DNA of 64,000 bases from Scytonema sp. UIC 10036. Lineage in GTDB: Bacteria > Cyanobacteriota > Cyanobacteriia > Cyanobacteriales > Nostocaceae. Both the position numbers and the translations under genes were made by a program. The DNA is taken from contig NZ_WJFC01000015.1 in NCBI RefSeq assembly GCF_009725235.1, forward strand, positions 47,278-111,277, written 5' to 3'. The notes under the pieces were generated by a model. The model was not told where the DNA came from, searched no databases, and was given only the letters and a program-made list of their open reading frames with translations. Below are positions 38,050 to 46,611 of this stretch, piece by piece (position 1 is the first letter of the stretch; each line of letters opens with the position of its first letter).

Positions 38050-39675
38050 TCAAACCGTGACTTTAAAACGAGACATTTCATGGCGAAGCCCTTGGGCAAC
38101 TTGATTGAGTTGATTGATGGCATTGTTAATTTCGCGCAAAGAATCCGTTGTTTGGGTTGAGGTATTGCTCAACTGCACCATGGCATCGCTGATTTGTTGC
38201 GCCCCTTGAGATTGTGCTTCCATTCCAGAGTTAACCACTTCAAATCTCGGTGTCAGTTCCTGCACTTGATCGATAATTTGTGTCATCTGTCTGCTGATAC
38301 TAGCAACATCCTCTACGCTTTGTTCCACTTCTTTAGTAAATTTGTCCATCTCCATCACACCAGATGATACAGAAGACTGCATTTGCTTGACCATTTTTTC
38401 AATTTCTAAGGTGGCGACAGCTGTTTGGTCTGCCAAACGTCTAATCTCTCTCGCAACCACCGCAAACCCCAAACCATACTCTCCGGCTTTTTCTGCTTCA
38501 ATGGCTGCATTTAAGGACAGCAAATTGGTTTGGTCTGCTACTTTAGTAATCGTCACCACAATATTATTAATATTGTTTGCTTTTTCACTAATCGTACCCA
38601 GTCTTGAAGCAATGGTATTGGTGGCTTCTCCTAACTGACGCATGGTGGTTTCCATACGGAGTAAATCTTTTTGACTGCTACTGGTTGACGTTGTTGTGGC
38701 TTGTGACATGACTGCCAATTCTTCCATAGTTTTGACCAGTTCCCTGGAAGTGGCAGATATTTCTTTAGCAGTGGCTGCCACTTCGTTAGTGGAAGCAACT
38801 TGTTCGGTCATGGTAGCTTCTAATTGTTTACCTGAAGCAGCAATTTGAGTGGCTGAAGTTGTGACCCCAATACCAGATTGTTGTACTTGACGAATTAGGG
38901 CATTCAGGTTTTGAGTCATAATTTGGAAAGATTTTAATAGTATTCCAATCTCGTTATTACTGTTTGATTCAACATCAACGACAGAGTAGGTTAAATCTCC
39001 AACAGAAATTTGCTCTGCTGCTTTTACTGCCTTGGCAATTCTGATTCCTAAAAATTGGGCAATAAAAAAACTTGCTAAAATGGCTACTATTAAACATAAT
39101 ACGGAAGAGATGATAGCCGATAAACTCATGAAGTTTATCGATTGATTGGTCAAGGAAATACTTTTGTTTAAAATATCTTTTTCTCGCGTATCAAAATCCT
39201 TACTAATCTGAATAAAGTTTTCTATATGTTCTTTACCACCGCTAAAAAAGACAACAAGTTCTTTTTTGTTTTTTGTTTCATTTAATTTGATATTTTCTTG
39301 AATAAATATATCATATTTTTTATAAATTTTATACATTTCATCTAGTCTAGCTCGTTGTTCTAGATCTTGAACTGTATTATATATAAGAGAAAAATTTTCC
39401 TGAAAAATCTTTTGCTCACTTGTATATAGCTCTAAAGCATCTTGATTGATTTTTGTGTCAATAAAGTACCGTCGTATTCGTCTATCCATATTTAAAATAG
39501 CTTGAGTCATAAGTTGTTTTCCATCAATGATAGTTTGCGATCTGTTGACCTTTTTAAAGGTGTCTGCTGATTGATTGGCGGTGAAGTAGACTATTATGCT
39601 GAATCCCAAAATTAAAATTGTAGGGATGGAAAAACCAAGTATCACTAAGTCTTTGATTTTCCAGTTGGTAAACAT
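38050..39675 (-). CDS. Methyl-accepting chemoreceptor, four-helix-bundle type
   Basis: The 541-residue receptor has a helix near 10-30, a periplasmic four-helix sensor, a second helix near 182-205, HAMP (RIAKAVKAAEQISVGDLT) and a signalling domain with the same tip sequence as its neighbours ([20 protein letters not shown]). The cytoplasmic halves of the three receptors are nearly identical while the sensors differ, so gene conversion or recent duplication of the signalling half is likely. Confidence 0.93.
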   Translation of the reverse strand: MFTNWKIKDLVILGFSIPTILILGFSIIVYFTANQSADTFKKVNRSQTIIDGKQLMTQAILNMDRRIRRYFIDTKINQDALELYTSEQKIFQENFSLIYNTVQDLEQRARLDEMYKIYKKYDIFIQENIKLNETKNKKELVVFFSGGKEHIENFIQISKDFDTREKDILNKSISLTNQSINFMSLSAIISSVLCLIVAILASFFIAQFLGIRIAKAVKAAEQISVGDLTYSVVDVESNSNNEIGILLKSFQIMTQNLNALIRQVQQSGIGVTTSATQIAASGKQLEATMTEQVASTNEVAATAKEISATSRELVKTMEELAVMSQATTTSTSSSQKDLLRMETTMRQLGEATNTIASRLGTISEKANNINNIVVTITKVADQTNLLSLNAAIEAEKAGEYGLGFAVVAREIRRLADQTAVATLEIEKMVKQMQSSVSSGVMEMDKFTKEVEQSVEDVASISRQMTQIIDQVQELTPRFEVVNSGMEAQSQGAQQISDAMVQLSNTSTQTTDSLREINNAINQLNQVAQGLRHEMSRFKVTV

Positions 39676-40017
39676 TTATCTTGTCCTCAGATTTTAGATT
39701 TTTTGAAAGCGGTAGCCTATAGCAGATGGTTTGGAGATGGTTTAGATAGAAGTTTCAACTTATAAAAGATAAAATATTTGCAGTCGGAATGCATGCGCTA
39801 AAACGCAACTACGAACCTACAAGTATCTTACGTTTAATTTATTTGAGCTACTTACAACCTATTTTCTATAGGTAATATAAGCTACAATTTTTGATGTTGG
39901 AAGGTGGCGTAATACCCTCATTTGCTAGAATTCCCCAATAGCAAATGTGATTAACAGTTTGCATATTAAAATTTATATGGATTGGGAACTGGAAACTGGG
40001 AAAACAATCTCTAATCT
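39676..40017. other. Gap between cheR and the first receptor gene
   Basis: No gene is supported in these 342 bases. A dispersed repeat piece, atgcatgcgctaaaacgcaactacgaacctac, lies at about 39789-39820. The rest is AT-rich. Confidence 0.5.
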
Positions 40018-41265
40018 CTATTTCTTCTTCCGCAATCTCTGGATTCGTTGCAATAAAAGATTGGCGCTGGTTCCATCTCCTTGGTGTTCCCTCAGTAATG
40101 CCAAATGAATTAATGCTTCTTCACAATCTGGTTGCAGGTATATTGCTTTTTTAAACTGTTGTGCGGCTTGTTCTTCTTGTCCTGTTGCTTGCTGTATTTG
40201 TCCTAGTAGAACATAGGCTTTGGCACTACTAGGGTTTTGTTTGAGGTAGTTGTTGCACTGTTGAGTGGCTTCTTGAAAGCAGCCTCGATCTGCTAAAGTT
40301 CTTGCTGTTTCTAGTAAATCTTCTTTTGGCTGGTTGAAGAGTTTTAATTTTTCTACGTCGGCAACTAATTGTTTGTTGTGGGTTATGGATGATTTGAGAG
40401 AAGTTTTGTAGCTAGGACGGTGTTTTTTGACAACGGTTTTAGAATGGTTGGATTTTAATGAAGTATGAGGATTCCCAGACTTTCGGTAAGCAAATACCAT
40501 TGGTTGGCAAATAGGAATGAATTTAGTATTGAGTAACCATCCTGCTTCGCCATGCCCTACAAATAGCAAGCCTTTCTGGGTTAGCAATCTTTCTAGAACT
40601 CCAATGGTTTGCTCTTTTGTGGCTCGATCGAAGTAAATTAAGAGATTGCGGCAAAAGACAATATCGTAGGCGGGCGTAGCAGTTAAAAAATGAGCATCTG
40701 CAAGGTTGCCTTGCATAAAATTGACCGTAGATATCACCTGTTGGCACAGTTGATATCCAGTTTCTGTGAGTTGGAAATACTGCTCTTGAAAAAAAGTGTT
40801 TGTACCGCGAAATGAGTATTGACTGTAAATTGCTTGTTGGGCAACTTGTAAGCTTTTTTTGCTGATGTCTATAGCGTCAATACGAAAGTTGGCAGCTGTT
40901 AACCCGGCTTCTAGTAATGCGATCGCAATAGAATAAGGTTCTTCCCCTGTTGAGCATGGAACGCTCAGAATTCGCAATACACGATTGGGGTTATTTGTCA
41001 ACCACTCAGACAATATGTAATTCTTAAGATAATTAAATGATTCTCGTTCTCTAAAAAACCAAGTTTCAGGGATAATGATGGACTCAACCAAAGCTTCCCA
41101 TTCTTGAGGTGATTCCTGCAAAAGCCCCAAGTAACCAGCCATAGTAGATATTTCGCAATCTGCCATTCTTTGATAAATGGCTCTAGCGATCGTGCTTGAA
41201 CCAATTGAGTTTGCGTCTAAACCAATTTTTTGTTTCAGTAAACTTTCGATGACAGATTGTGGCAT
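40018..41265 (-). CDS. cheR: CheR methyltransferase with C-terminal TPR repeats (WspC-like)
   Basis: Residues 1-260 are a CheR domain: an N-terminal helical part, PETWFFRE, the SAM motif in SVPCSTGEEPYSIAIAL and FCRNLLIYFD. The last 110 residues contain tandem TPRs (LLETARTLADRGCFQEA, AYVLLGQIQQATGQEEQAAQQFKKAI in pieces). A CheR-TPR fusion in a locus with two CheW genes, a CheA-receiver and CheB is the Wsp arrangement. It methylates glutamates of the receptors downstream. Confidence 0.94.
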   Translation of the reverse strand: MPQSVIESLLKQKIGLDANSIGSSTIARAIYQRMADCEISTMAGYLGLLQESPQEWEALVESIIIPETWFFRERESFNYLKNYILSEWLTNNPNRVLRILSVPCSTGEEPYSIAIALLEAGLTAANFRIDAIDISKKSLQVAQQAIYSQYSFRGTNTFFQEQYFQLTETGYQLCQQVISTVNFMQGNLADAHFLTATPAYDIVFCRNLLIYFDRATKEQTIGVLERLLTQKGLLFVGHGEAGWLLNTKFIPICQPMVFAYRKSGNPHTSLKSNHSKTVVKKHRPSYKTSLKSSITHNKQLVADVEKLKLFNQPKEDLLETARTLADRGCFQEATQQCNNYLKQNPSSAKAYVLLGQIQQATGQEEQAAQQFKKAIYLQPDCEEALIHLALLREHQGDGTSANLLLQRIQRLRKKK

Positions 41266-41266
41266 T

Positions 41267-41328
41267 AGGTTAGTGGTTAGTGGTTAGTTGTTAGTGGTTA
41301 GTTGTTAGTTGTTAGTTGTTAGTGGTCA
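41267..41328. repeat. Heptamer array TTAGTGG/TTAGTTG
   Basis: About eight copies of the heptamers ttagtgg and ttagttg separate cheW and cheR. The same family recurs at 56918-56946, 57468-57612, 59852-59895 and 60778-60798. Such short tandemly repeated sequences are common in heterocystous cyanobacteria. Confidence 0.8.
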
Positions 41329-41778
41329 CTGATTACCGGTCACTGTTAGGTATTCTGGACGGATGCACTGAATCATGCGTTGTGCGTTTAGGATTATTTT
41401 GCCCAAGTACGGGGCTGCATCTACCTCAATGTTTGGATCGACCATCTCGGTTTCAGAGGTTTGCAACGTTTCTACAACTCTTTCTGCTATTAAACCCACT
41501 AGATGAGGCATTTCTGATTTTGAAGTTTCATTGCGATCGCATCCACAGTGGTTAATCAGTACGATGCGAGTACTAAAATGCTCGCAGCATGGGCGATCGT
41601 GCATTAACTGGCATAGGTCAAGTACTGGTACAACACTACCTCGGTAATTAAAAACACCAGCAACGTATTTGGGTGTATGGGGTAGAGTTTTGAGAATAAC
41701 CAGGGAGAGGACTTCTACAACCTGTTGACTTGCGATCGCATAAAGTTGATTATCAATATTAAGTAATAGAAATAACAT
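41326..41778 (-). CDS. CheW-type coupling protein (WspB-like)
   Basis: The 150-residue protein is a single CheW domain: LFLLLNIDNQLYAIASQQVVEVL, YVAGVFNYRGSVVPVLDL and VGLIAERVVETL. It is the first gene of the chemosensory locus, upstream of cheR. With the second CheW at 33499-34245 it makes two coupling proteins for one receptor array. Confidence 0.9.
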   Translation of the reverse strand: MLFLLLNIDNQLYAIASQQVVEVLSLVILKTLPHTPKYVAGVFNYRGSVVPVLDLCQLMHDRPCCEHFSTRIVLINHCGCDRNETSKSEMPHLVGLIAERVVETLQTSETEMVDPNIEVDAAPYLGKIILNAQRMIQCIRPEYLTVTGNQ

Positions 41779-41939
41779 CTATAGACCTTGTAATATGGAT
41801 TGAGTGAACGCAGTTTAACTCAATCCTGTAAGGTTGATAAATAGAGAAAATACTTGAAAATGGGGTTGGGTGCAAATCACCAGACAATTTTTCTAATTGT
41901 TTAAATGTTCGCTGAACGGCGTAGTATCAGAAACGACAA

Positions 41940-42309
41940 TTATTGGTAAGTGTTCTTCTCCAATAGAAGAAACATAGTTGATCGAGCGATCGCCTTGGAA
42001 GCCCTAAAAAGTACATTTAACTGCGATGGACTCATCGCCAGCACCACAACATCACGCTCAACACCGTTCCATAGAATTCTTATGGCATAAGCATTTGTCG
42101 CCACCTTGGAGTTATCGGCAAGATTTGCTTGAATCTTAGCAATGTAGGGCAAGCTAAGTTCTGCAACCATATTGGGTGGTAAGTGGTAAGGTGAGGAAAC
42201 CTTCAAAACCTGTATCGACAACGAACTCGATTTCTACATATGAATTTCCTTCTGAAAAAACAAGAACACTCATTCTTGTCTGCAGTCCGATCGCCATTCC
42301 GTGTATCAT
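41940..42309 (-). pseudogene. Clan AA aspartic protease, frameshifted
   Basis: From ATG 42309 the frame reads MIHGMAIGLQ and then VEIEFVVDTGFEGFLTLP, the DTGF active-site motif of the single-domain clan AA aspartic proteases. A frame change at about 42190 follows, after which PPNMVAELSLPYIAKIQANLADNS and RILWNGVERDVVVLAM continue in the frame of 41940-42221. The C-terminal tail is also altered. The start overlaps the stop of the upstream gene by four bases, a common pairing in cyanobacteria. Confidence 0.75.
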
Positions 42310-42704
42310 TTTATAGTCCTAACTAATGAACCACCAACCGCATACACGGCATCATAGCCAATTCTTTCTGCCCAAATTGCTGCATCAGCCTGTTTAGCTT
42401 GCAAACGACGGCTTGTCACTAGCAGATCGTCGCCTATCTCATATTCACCCGTTTCAACATTGATGGAGATGAGTTTACCAATATTCTCTGTTGTCTCAAC
42501 TTGGGGACGAATCTGCTTCTCGTATAGTTCTTTACCGCGTTGGATAATTTCTTCGTCACTTAGTTGAGGGTAAGACATATACACAAGTTCCAACATTTCT
42601 TCTACCGCCTGCTTGATTTTAACACGGAGGTGTTTGAGTGGTATTGCAGCAGCCTGCTGGTTCTCTACCCATTCTATCTCTAGAGAGTGGCCTGTAATTG
42701 TCAC
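42306..42704 (-). CDS. Conserved hypothetical protein paired with aspartic protease
   Basis: The 132-residue protein contains KIRPQV-type sequence YEKQIRPQVETTENIGKLISINVETGEYEIGDD and ends WAERIGYDAVYAVGGSLVRT. I recognise this as a cyanobacterial small protein usually encoded just upstream of a clan AA aspartic protease, as here. The first 40 residues form a separate helical part. The pair may be a toxin-antitoxin-like module; the function is not established. Confidence 0.6.
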   Translation of the reverse strand: MTITGHSLEIEWVENQQAAAIPLKHLRVKIKQAVEEMLELVYMSYPQLSDEEIIQRGKELYEKQIRPQVETTENIGKLISINVETGEYEIGDDLLVTSRRLQAKQADAAIWAERIGYDAVYAVGGSLVRTIK

Positions 42705-42744
42705 TTTTTGAGAGTCAAAAAAAGCTCACCTAGAAAAGCAAATA

Positions 42745-42846
42745 ATGCGGTTTGGTATGTTTTCTGGCAACACACCATCAACAGAAGAGGATTTTAAAAT
42801 CACAGAATTTCAAGCAGATATAGAAGATAATTTAGACCGCTCGTAA
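42745..42846 (+). pseudogene. Short remnant of an antitoxin-like gene
   Basis: The 33-codon frame MRFGMFSGNTPSTEEDFKITEFQADIEDNLDRS resembles, in pieces, the acidic C-terminal tail of small cyanobacterial antitoxins. There is no upstream domain and no partner toxin. I treat it as a possible fragment. Confidence 0.25.
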
Positions 42847-42875
42847 GTAATCAGGAATAATAGTATGTACCATTA

Positions 42876-43220
42876 TCATGCATTCTTTAAAATTAACGCA
42901 TTAATTTGTTCGTTATCAATACTTATGCCATGACGTTGTAAATAAGGACGTAAATTAATTTGAATAAACAAATCTTTTAATTCTTCGGCTATTTCAGTCG
43001 GTGGGTTTCCAGATAAAGCTGTAGCGATTAAACGTTCTGCTGCTTGCAACTCACCACAATTAACAGCAAGAGTTGCGGCACTTCGATGCAAAACTGAGCG
43101 TGTTGGTTCGGCGTCTAACTGATTGGCAATTAACGCTGCTGCTGCCTGCTCGTTCTCAAATGCTTGCCGAGTCAGTTGTAACGATTGTTCCGAATCACCA
43201 CATTCGGTTCCTAAATACAT
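42876..43220 (-). CDS. Hypothetical helical-repeat protein, possibly partial
   Basis: The 114-residue product is alpha-helical with TPR-like spacing (RSAATLAVNCGELQAAERLIATALSGNPP). The pattern fits the C-terminal part of helical-repeat proteins seen in cyanobacteria, but I recognise no named family. The upstream side is a fragment of another gene (43250-43310), so the N-terminus may have been cut off. Confidence 0.45.
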   Translation of the reverse strand: MYLGTECGDSEQSLQLTRQAFENEQAAAALIANQLDAEPTRSVLHRSAATLAVNCGELQAAERLIATALSGNPPTEIAEELKDLFIQINLRPYLQRHGISIDNEQINALILKNA

Positions 43221-43668
43221 TTTTTAGTTGGAGCAAATGTTCAAATGATTGCCAATTCGCTCAAAGGTTCATCACAGAACATTCCATAGCGCTCATATTC
43301 CCACTTCTGGTGATAGGTTTAAATCAAGCGATGTCTAGCGAAAAGATGCAGAGCGTCTACGCAAGTTGGGCATTTATTAAGTTAAAATCCTACAGGATAG
43401 GCTGGTACAGTAAAATTTATGGTGCTAGCCTATAGTAAGTAAGTGGACAGGAATAAATAGAACTATATGTTATAATTTCTTGCTGCTAGTGTATCATTTT
43501 TCTAAAAATCCTACTTTAAGACATCCATAAAATGTTAAACTTAGAACGTAATATCTCTAAAATTTTTGCTGGCAACAACAAAAAATCGAGATGCAGCATC
43601 AATAACTACATAACACGGTCAAACAACGGCGTAAAGAAAGTAACTTCTAATAATTAATAGAGGTAAAA
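43221..43668. other. Intergenic mosaic with gene fragments and direct-repeat copy A
   Basis: Bases 43250-43310 repeat part of the gene at 44403-44741 (ttcatcacagaacattccatagcgctcatattccc). Bases 43461-43590 are a direct repeat of 44891-45018, about nine in ten bases alike, and end in the C-terminal codons of a PIN-type toxin (ASKNFRDI on the minus strand). No full gene is present. Confidence 0.6.
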
Positions 43669-43887
43669 ATGGAAACTCCAACGAGAAAACAAGCTTTAAT
43701 AAAAGCTATCTATGAGCGTTTAGAACAAGCTTATGAAGATACTTTAGAGGATGTCATAGAACTTTTAGACATTCGTAAAGCAGAAGACCTAGAGGATATT
43801 AAAGCTTTACACGAAGGACGGGAAGATATTAAGAAAAATGGCACTATTCCCTGGGAAGAAATTAAACGAGAATTAGCCAGTGAATAA
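43669..43887 (+). CDS. Antitoxin of a RelE-type module
   Basis: The 72-residue protein is helical and highly charged (DVIELLDIRKAEDLEDIKALHEGREDIKKNGTIPWEEIKREL in pieces), typical of a RelB-like antitoxin tail. AGAGG nine bases upstream of ATG 43669 supports the start. The 3' end overlaps the toxin gene by eight bases. Confidence 0.8.
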   Translation: METPTRKQALIKAIYERLEQAYEDTLEDVIELLDIRKAEDLEDIKALHEGREDIKKNGTIPWEEIKRELASE

Positions 43888-44146
43888 ATATAAAATTGAA
43901 TTTTCTAACGCTGCATCTAAACAACTTAAAAAACTACCTATAAAAGTACGAACAAGGATACAAACAAAAATTGATGAGCTAGCTGATAATCCCCGTCCTA
44001 ACGGGGTTGTTAAGCTAGAAGATTCGGACAATGGTTATCGAATTCGAGTTGGTAGTTACCGAGTTTTATACGATATTTTTGATGATGTGTTACTAATCAA
44101 TGTTGTGAGAGTAGGGCATCATAAAGAGGTTTACCGCGACGAGTAA
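43880..44146 (+). CDS. RelE/ParE-family toxin
   Basis: The 88-residue protein shows the RelE order: YKIEFSNAASKQLKKLP, IDELADNPRPNGVVKL, GYRIRVGSYRVLYDI and VVRVGHHKEVYR. RelE toxins are ribosome-dependent mRNA interferases. The basic and aromatic catalytic residues in RIRVGSYRVLY and HHKEVY are intact, so the module looks functional. Confidence 0.88.
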   Translation: MNKYKIEFSNAASKQLKKLPIKVRTRIQTKIDELADNPRPNGVVKLEDSDNGYRIRVGSYRVLYDIFDDVLLINVVRVGHHKEVYRDE

Positions 44147-44185
44147 GACGGCAACACTGACAGCAGAAGCTTGGCAGTCATTTAG

Positions 44186-44455
44186 TCAAGCTAATTCTGA
44201 TGCTAATAGCCGACCTTGTATTGGTTCATACTCATCTTCTAGTAACCAAAGCTGTGCTTCATCATAACTATTGCTTGAAAACACAATTTTATAACCTTGA
44301 GCCGGGTCGTAAATCCTATAGTTCCCGTTAATGTTACTTAGTAGTAGAAGAATGTAAGGAGGTGACAGCATAGGATCTACCCATACTTCTGCAAACTCCC
44401 AGTCATTCTTCACTGGGTCTTGTGCGGGGGATGACGTGGTATTGGTCGTGTGCAT
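44186..44455 (-). CDS. Hypothetical protein paired with a DUF6972-like gene
   Basis: The 89-residue acidic protein (WVDPMLSPPYILLLLSNINGNYRIYDP, EPIQGRLLASEL) has no motif I can name. ATG 44455 overlaps the end of the upstream gene by 53 bases; an internal methionine at codon 29 would avoid this. Its place next to a small basic protein suggests a toxin-immunity style pair, which is speculation. Confidence 0.5.
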   Translation of the reverse strand: MHTTNTTSSPAQDPVKNDWEFAEVWVDPMLSPPYILLLLSNINGNYRIYDPAQGYKIVFSSNSYDEAQLWLLEDEYEPIQGRLLASELA

Positions 44456-44741
44456 TGACTTTTATCTCACCATAGTAAAGCGGGATACGGCTACCGTCTG
44501 GACTAATTCTATAACCAACTGGTTCATCAAAGAACATTCCATAGCGCTCATATTCCCGAATAATTCCAGTAAATTCTCCATTTTCTATTATGGCTTGGGC
44601 AACTCGATTCATGGTAGCCTCATCTTTAAATACATGAGCGGCAATTCCTCTGTTTAAGAGTCTTTGCATTTGCGGTGTATCTTGAAGATGTTTGGCAACA
44701 TGCCTATAGTCTAAGGTAATTTGACGACTAATTCCGCTCAT
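44403..44741 (-). CDS. DUF6972-like small protein
   Basis: The 112-residue product begins MSGISRQITLDYRHVAKHL and contains AHVFKDEATMNRVAQAIIENGEFTG and RISPDGSRIPLYYGEIKV. I recall this as a cyanobacterial family of unknown function, DUF6972. Histidine and lysine residues near HVAKHL and HVFKDE could be catalytic, as in the small toxin domains of polymorphic toxins, but nothing here proves it. A 3' piece of this gene is repeated at 43250-43310. Confidence 0.55.
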   Translation of the reverse strand: MSGISRQITLDYRHVAKHLQDTPQMQRLLNRGIAAHVFKDEATMNRVAQAIIENGEFTGIIREYERYGMFFDEPVGYRISPDGSRIPLYYGEIKVNAHDQYHVIPRTRPSEE

Positions 44742-44890
44742 GAATTCATAACTTGGAATGGTAATTAGTCAGTCTACTATAAATCGCCGGAATCGCTCTT
44801 AAGCAATCTCCCACATTTAGTGTTTGCATTATCGAGTTATAAGTTCTATTCTGTCAGAGCATCAAGTTTAGCCAGTATTCTTAAGCCTAG

Positions 44891-45018
44891 AACTATATGT
44901 TAGAATTTATTGCTGCTTGTGTGTCATTTTTCTAAAAATCCTATTTTAAGACATCCATAAAATGTTAAATTTAGACCGCAATATCTCTGAAATTTTTGCT
45001 CGCAGCAACAAAATTTGC
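44891..45018. repeat. Direct repeat, copy B (partner at 43461-43590)
   Basis: The blocks aactatatgtta, cattttctaaaaatcct, taagacatccataaaatgttaaa and atatctct.aaatttttgct occur in the same order in both copies, 1,430 bases apart. The two copies bracket the RelE module and the DUF6972 pair. Copy B runs on into the PIN-toxin remnant. Confidence 0.75.
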
Positions 45019-45140
45019 GTGCCATTGTGCCGCCTTTAAATCGTAATCAAAAACTGGTAAATTTAAGACCGATTCATGAATATAATTCCAAAGAGACTCT
45101 CTCCGCTTAGATTCTGGCAATCGCAAACAGCCATGTAAAG
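44971..45140 (-). pseudogene. Truncated PIN-domain (VapC) toxin remnant
   Basis: On the minus strand the frame reads LPESKRRESLWNYIHESVL, NLPVFDYDLKAAQWHAN and then FVAASKNFRDIAV before the stop at 44971. This joins the middle of a VapC toxin directly to its last residues. The conserved DGQIAA segment between them, with the last acidic site, is deleted. Confidence 0.5.
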
Positions 45141-45430
45141 TTGCACTAACGGCATGTCTAGTACAAAACTAGCAAAAAATGCTAACAATGGTTCTAACTG
45201 CTGTACGTTGCTCATCAGCTCGCAGTTGCTGTAACGCTTGTTGTACGACTGATGCTTCTGCTCCTCCTCGCAAAATCGGCACAAATGGTAATAATGCCAG
45301 CACATCAGGAATGAACCGATTTAGCGCTTGCAATGCTTCCAAACCAGAAGCAGTTAAACTAGAGAAGGAACAATTACGAGAACCAAGGGAAAAAAGGGAA
45401 ATTTTAAATGTTCTGGAAGTTATACCCATG
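45140..45430 (-). pseudogene. Remnant of an Rpn/PD-(D/E)XK nuclease-type protein
   Basis: The pieces ALQQLRADEQRTAVRTIVSIF and ASFVLDMPLVQLYM lie in adjacent frames and resemble the helical middle part of the Rpn-family transposase-like nucleases common in cyanobacteria. A frame change near 45180 separates them. The nuclease core is not present. Confidence 0.4.
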
Positions 45431-45488
45431 TTTCGGTGACTAAATATTAGAATTTATTGTCTGTTGTTGTGGCTGTGAAGGAATTAGG

Positions 45489-46328
45489 GTGAAATACGAA
45501 GAACTCATCAACGATATCAGTAATATTAATAATTCAACTTTAACTACGGTTGAACGAGCAATTAACAAAACTCTGACTATTCGTAACTGGTTTATAGGTG
45601 CCTATATTATTGAGTACGAGCAAAACGGGGTGGATAGAGCAGCTTACGGCACGCAACTCATTAAAAATATGGCTGAGGATTTAAAAAGTAGAAAAATTGA
45701 AGGATTATCTGAACGTAACTTGAAAAATTTTCGCCAATTTGCGCTGGCTTACCCGGCTTTAGCAAAAGATGAAAATATATCCGCTTTTTTACCCGTTCTT
45801 AGTATATCATTGAGTATGCTTAAAATTCGGCAGCCACTGGCTGCCGAATTTGAATTAGTTCCGCAGAACTTATTTCCAGCCCTTCAAAATCGTGAATTAC
45901 AAAACCCCTCACTGAGTTGGCAAGATAGCAATTATTATCAGCGTTTATTTTCTACTCTATCATGGACGCACATACTCGAATTAACTCGTATTAACAATAC
46001 TACTAAACGAGCTTTTTATGAATTAGAATGCATCAAAAGTAACTGGTCTAAACGAGAATTAAAGCGCCAAATGAACAGTATGCTTTACGAAAGGGTCGGG
46101 TTATCTAAAGATAAACAAGCTGTTTTGGCACTTGCAAATGAAGGACAAATTATAGAAAGTCCTAAAAATATTTTACGCGACCCTTATGTTTTGGAATTTT
46201 TAAGGTTAGAAGAACGAGTTACTTATTCAGAATCTGACCTCGAAGAAGCTTTAATTAATCATCTGCAAGAATTTCTGCAGTGCTTTGCCATTGATGAGCA
46301 AACTGATATGTTTGGTAGTGTAGCCTAA
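45489..46328 (+). pseudogene. YhcG/DUF1016-family nuclease, C-terminally truncated
   Basis: The first 258 residues match DUF1016 proteins (RNWFIGAYIIEYEQNG, LSERNLKNFRQFALAYP, SWTHILELTRI, REL-KRQMNSMLYERVGLS, DPYVLEFLRL). The family continues with a PD-(D/E)XK nuclease domain of about 100 residues, which is absent. The reading frame instead runs after LINHLQEFLQ into antisense sequence of a HigA-like gene and stops. The truncation removes the catalytic site. Confidence 0.75.
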
Positions 46329-46439
46329 ACGCTCTGCTAATTGTGCTTGCGTCCAATCACGCTCTTCTAAGGCGTCAGCAATGGTATATATCACCGGGAG
46401 AAAATACCCAATCGGGAGTGAATGTTCGGGTTGTCTCAA
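46251..46439 (-). pseudogene. HigA-like helix-turn-helix antitoxin, C-terminally truncated
   Basis: The frame reads ALEERDWTQAQLAERLGYTTKHISLLINGKA, the XRE helix-turn-helix of HigA antitoxins, and then breaks off at about 46278 where it meets the truncated YhcG gene. The remaining C-terminal residues are antisense YhcG sequence. Confidence 0.7.
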
Positions 46440-46580
46440 TCATAGTAGTCTTCAATTGAATTCAATACAAACAATTGTGATGCAGGATTCTCGACTTTTG
46501 GGAAAACTTGGGAATCTGAACCCTCGCAAACTTTGATGGAGTTGATAAAGGCGATTCGCTAGGGGTAATTGACGCCCAGA

Positions 46581-46611
46581 AGCAGATGTCACTATATCCT
46601 TAGCTAACTCG
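46581..46611. repeat. 31-base copy of STAND-gene sequence
   Basis: The bases agcagatgtcactatatcct-tagctaactcg are identical to 48418-48448 within the STAND NTPase remnant. They directly precede the HigB-like frame, so a deletion or recombination joined the two. Confidence 0.8.
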
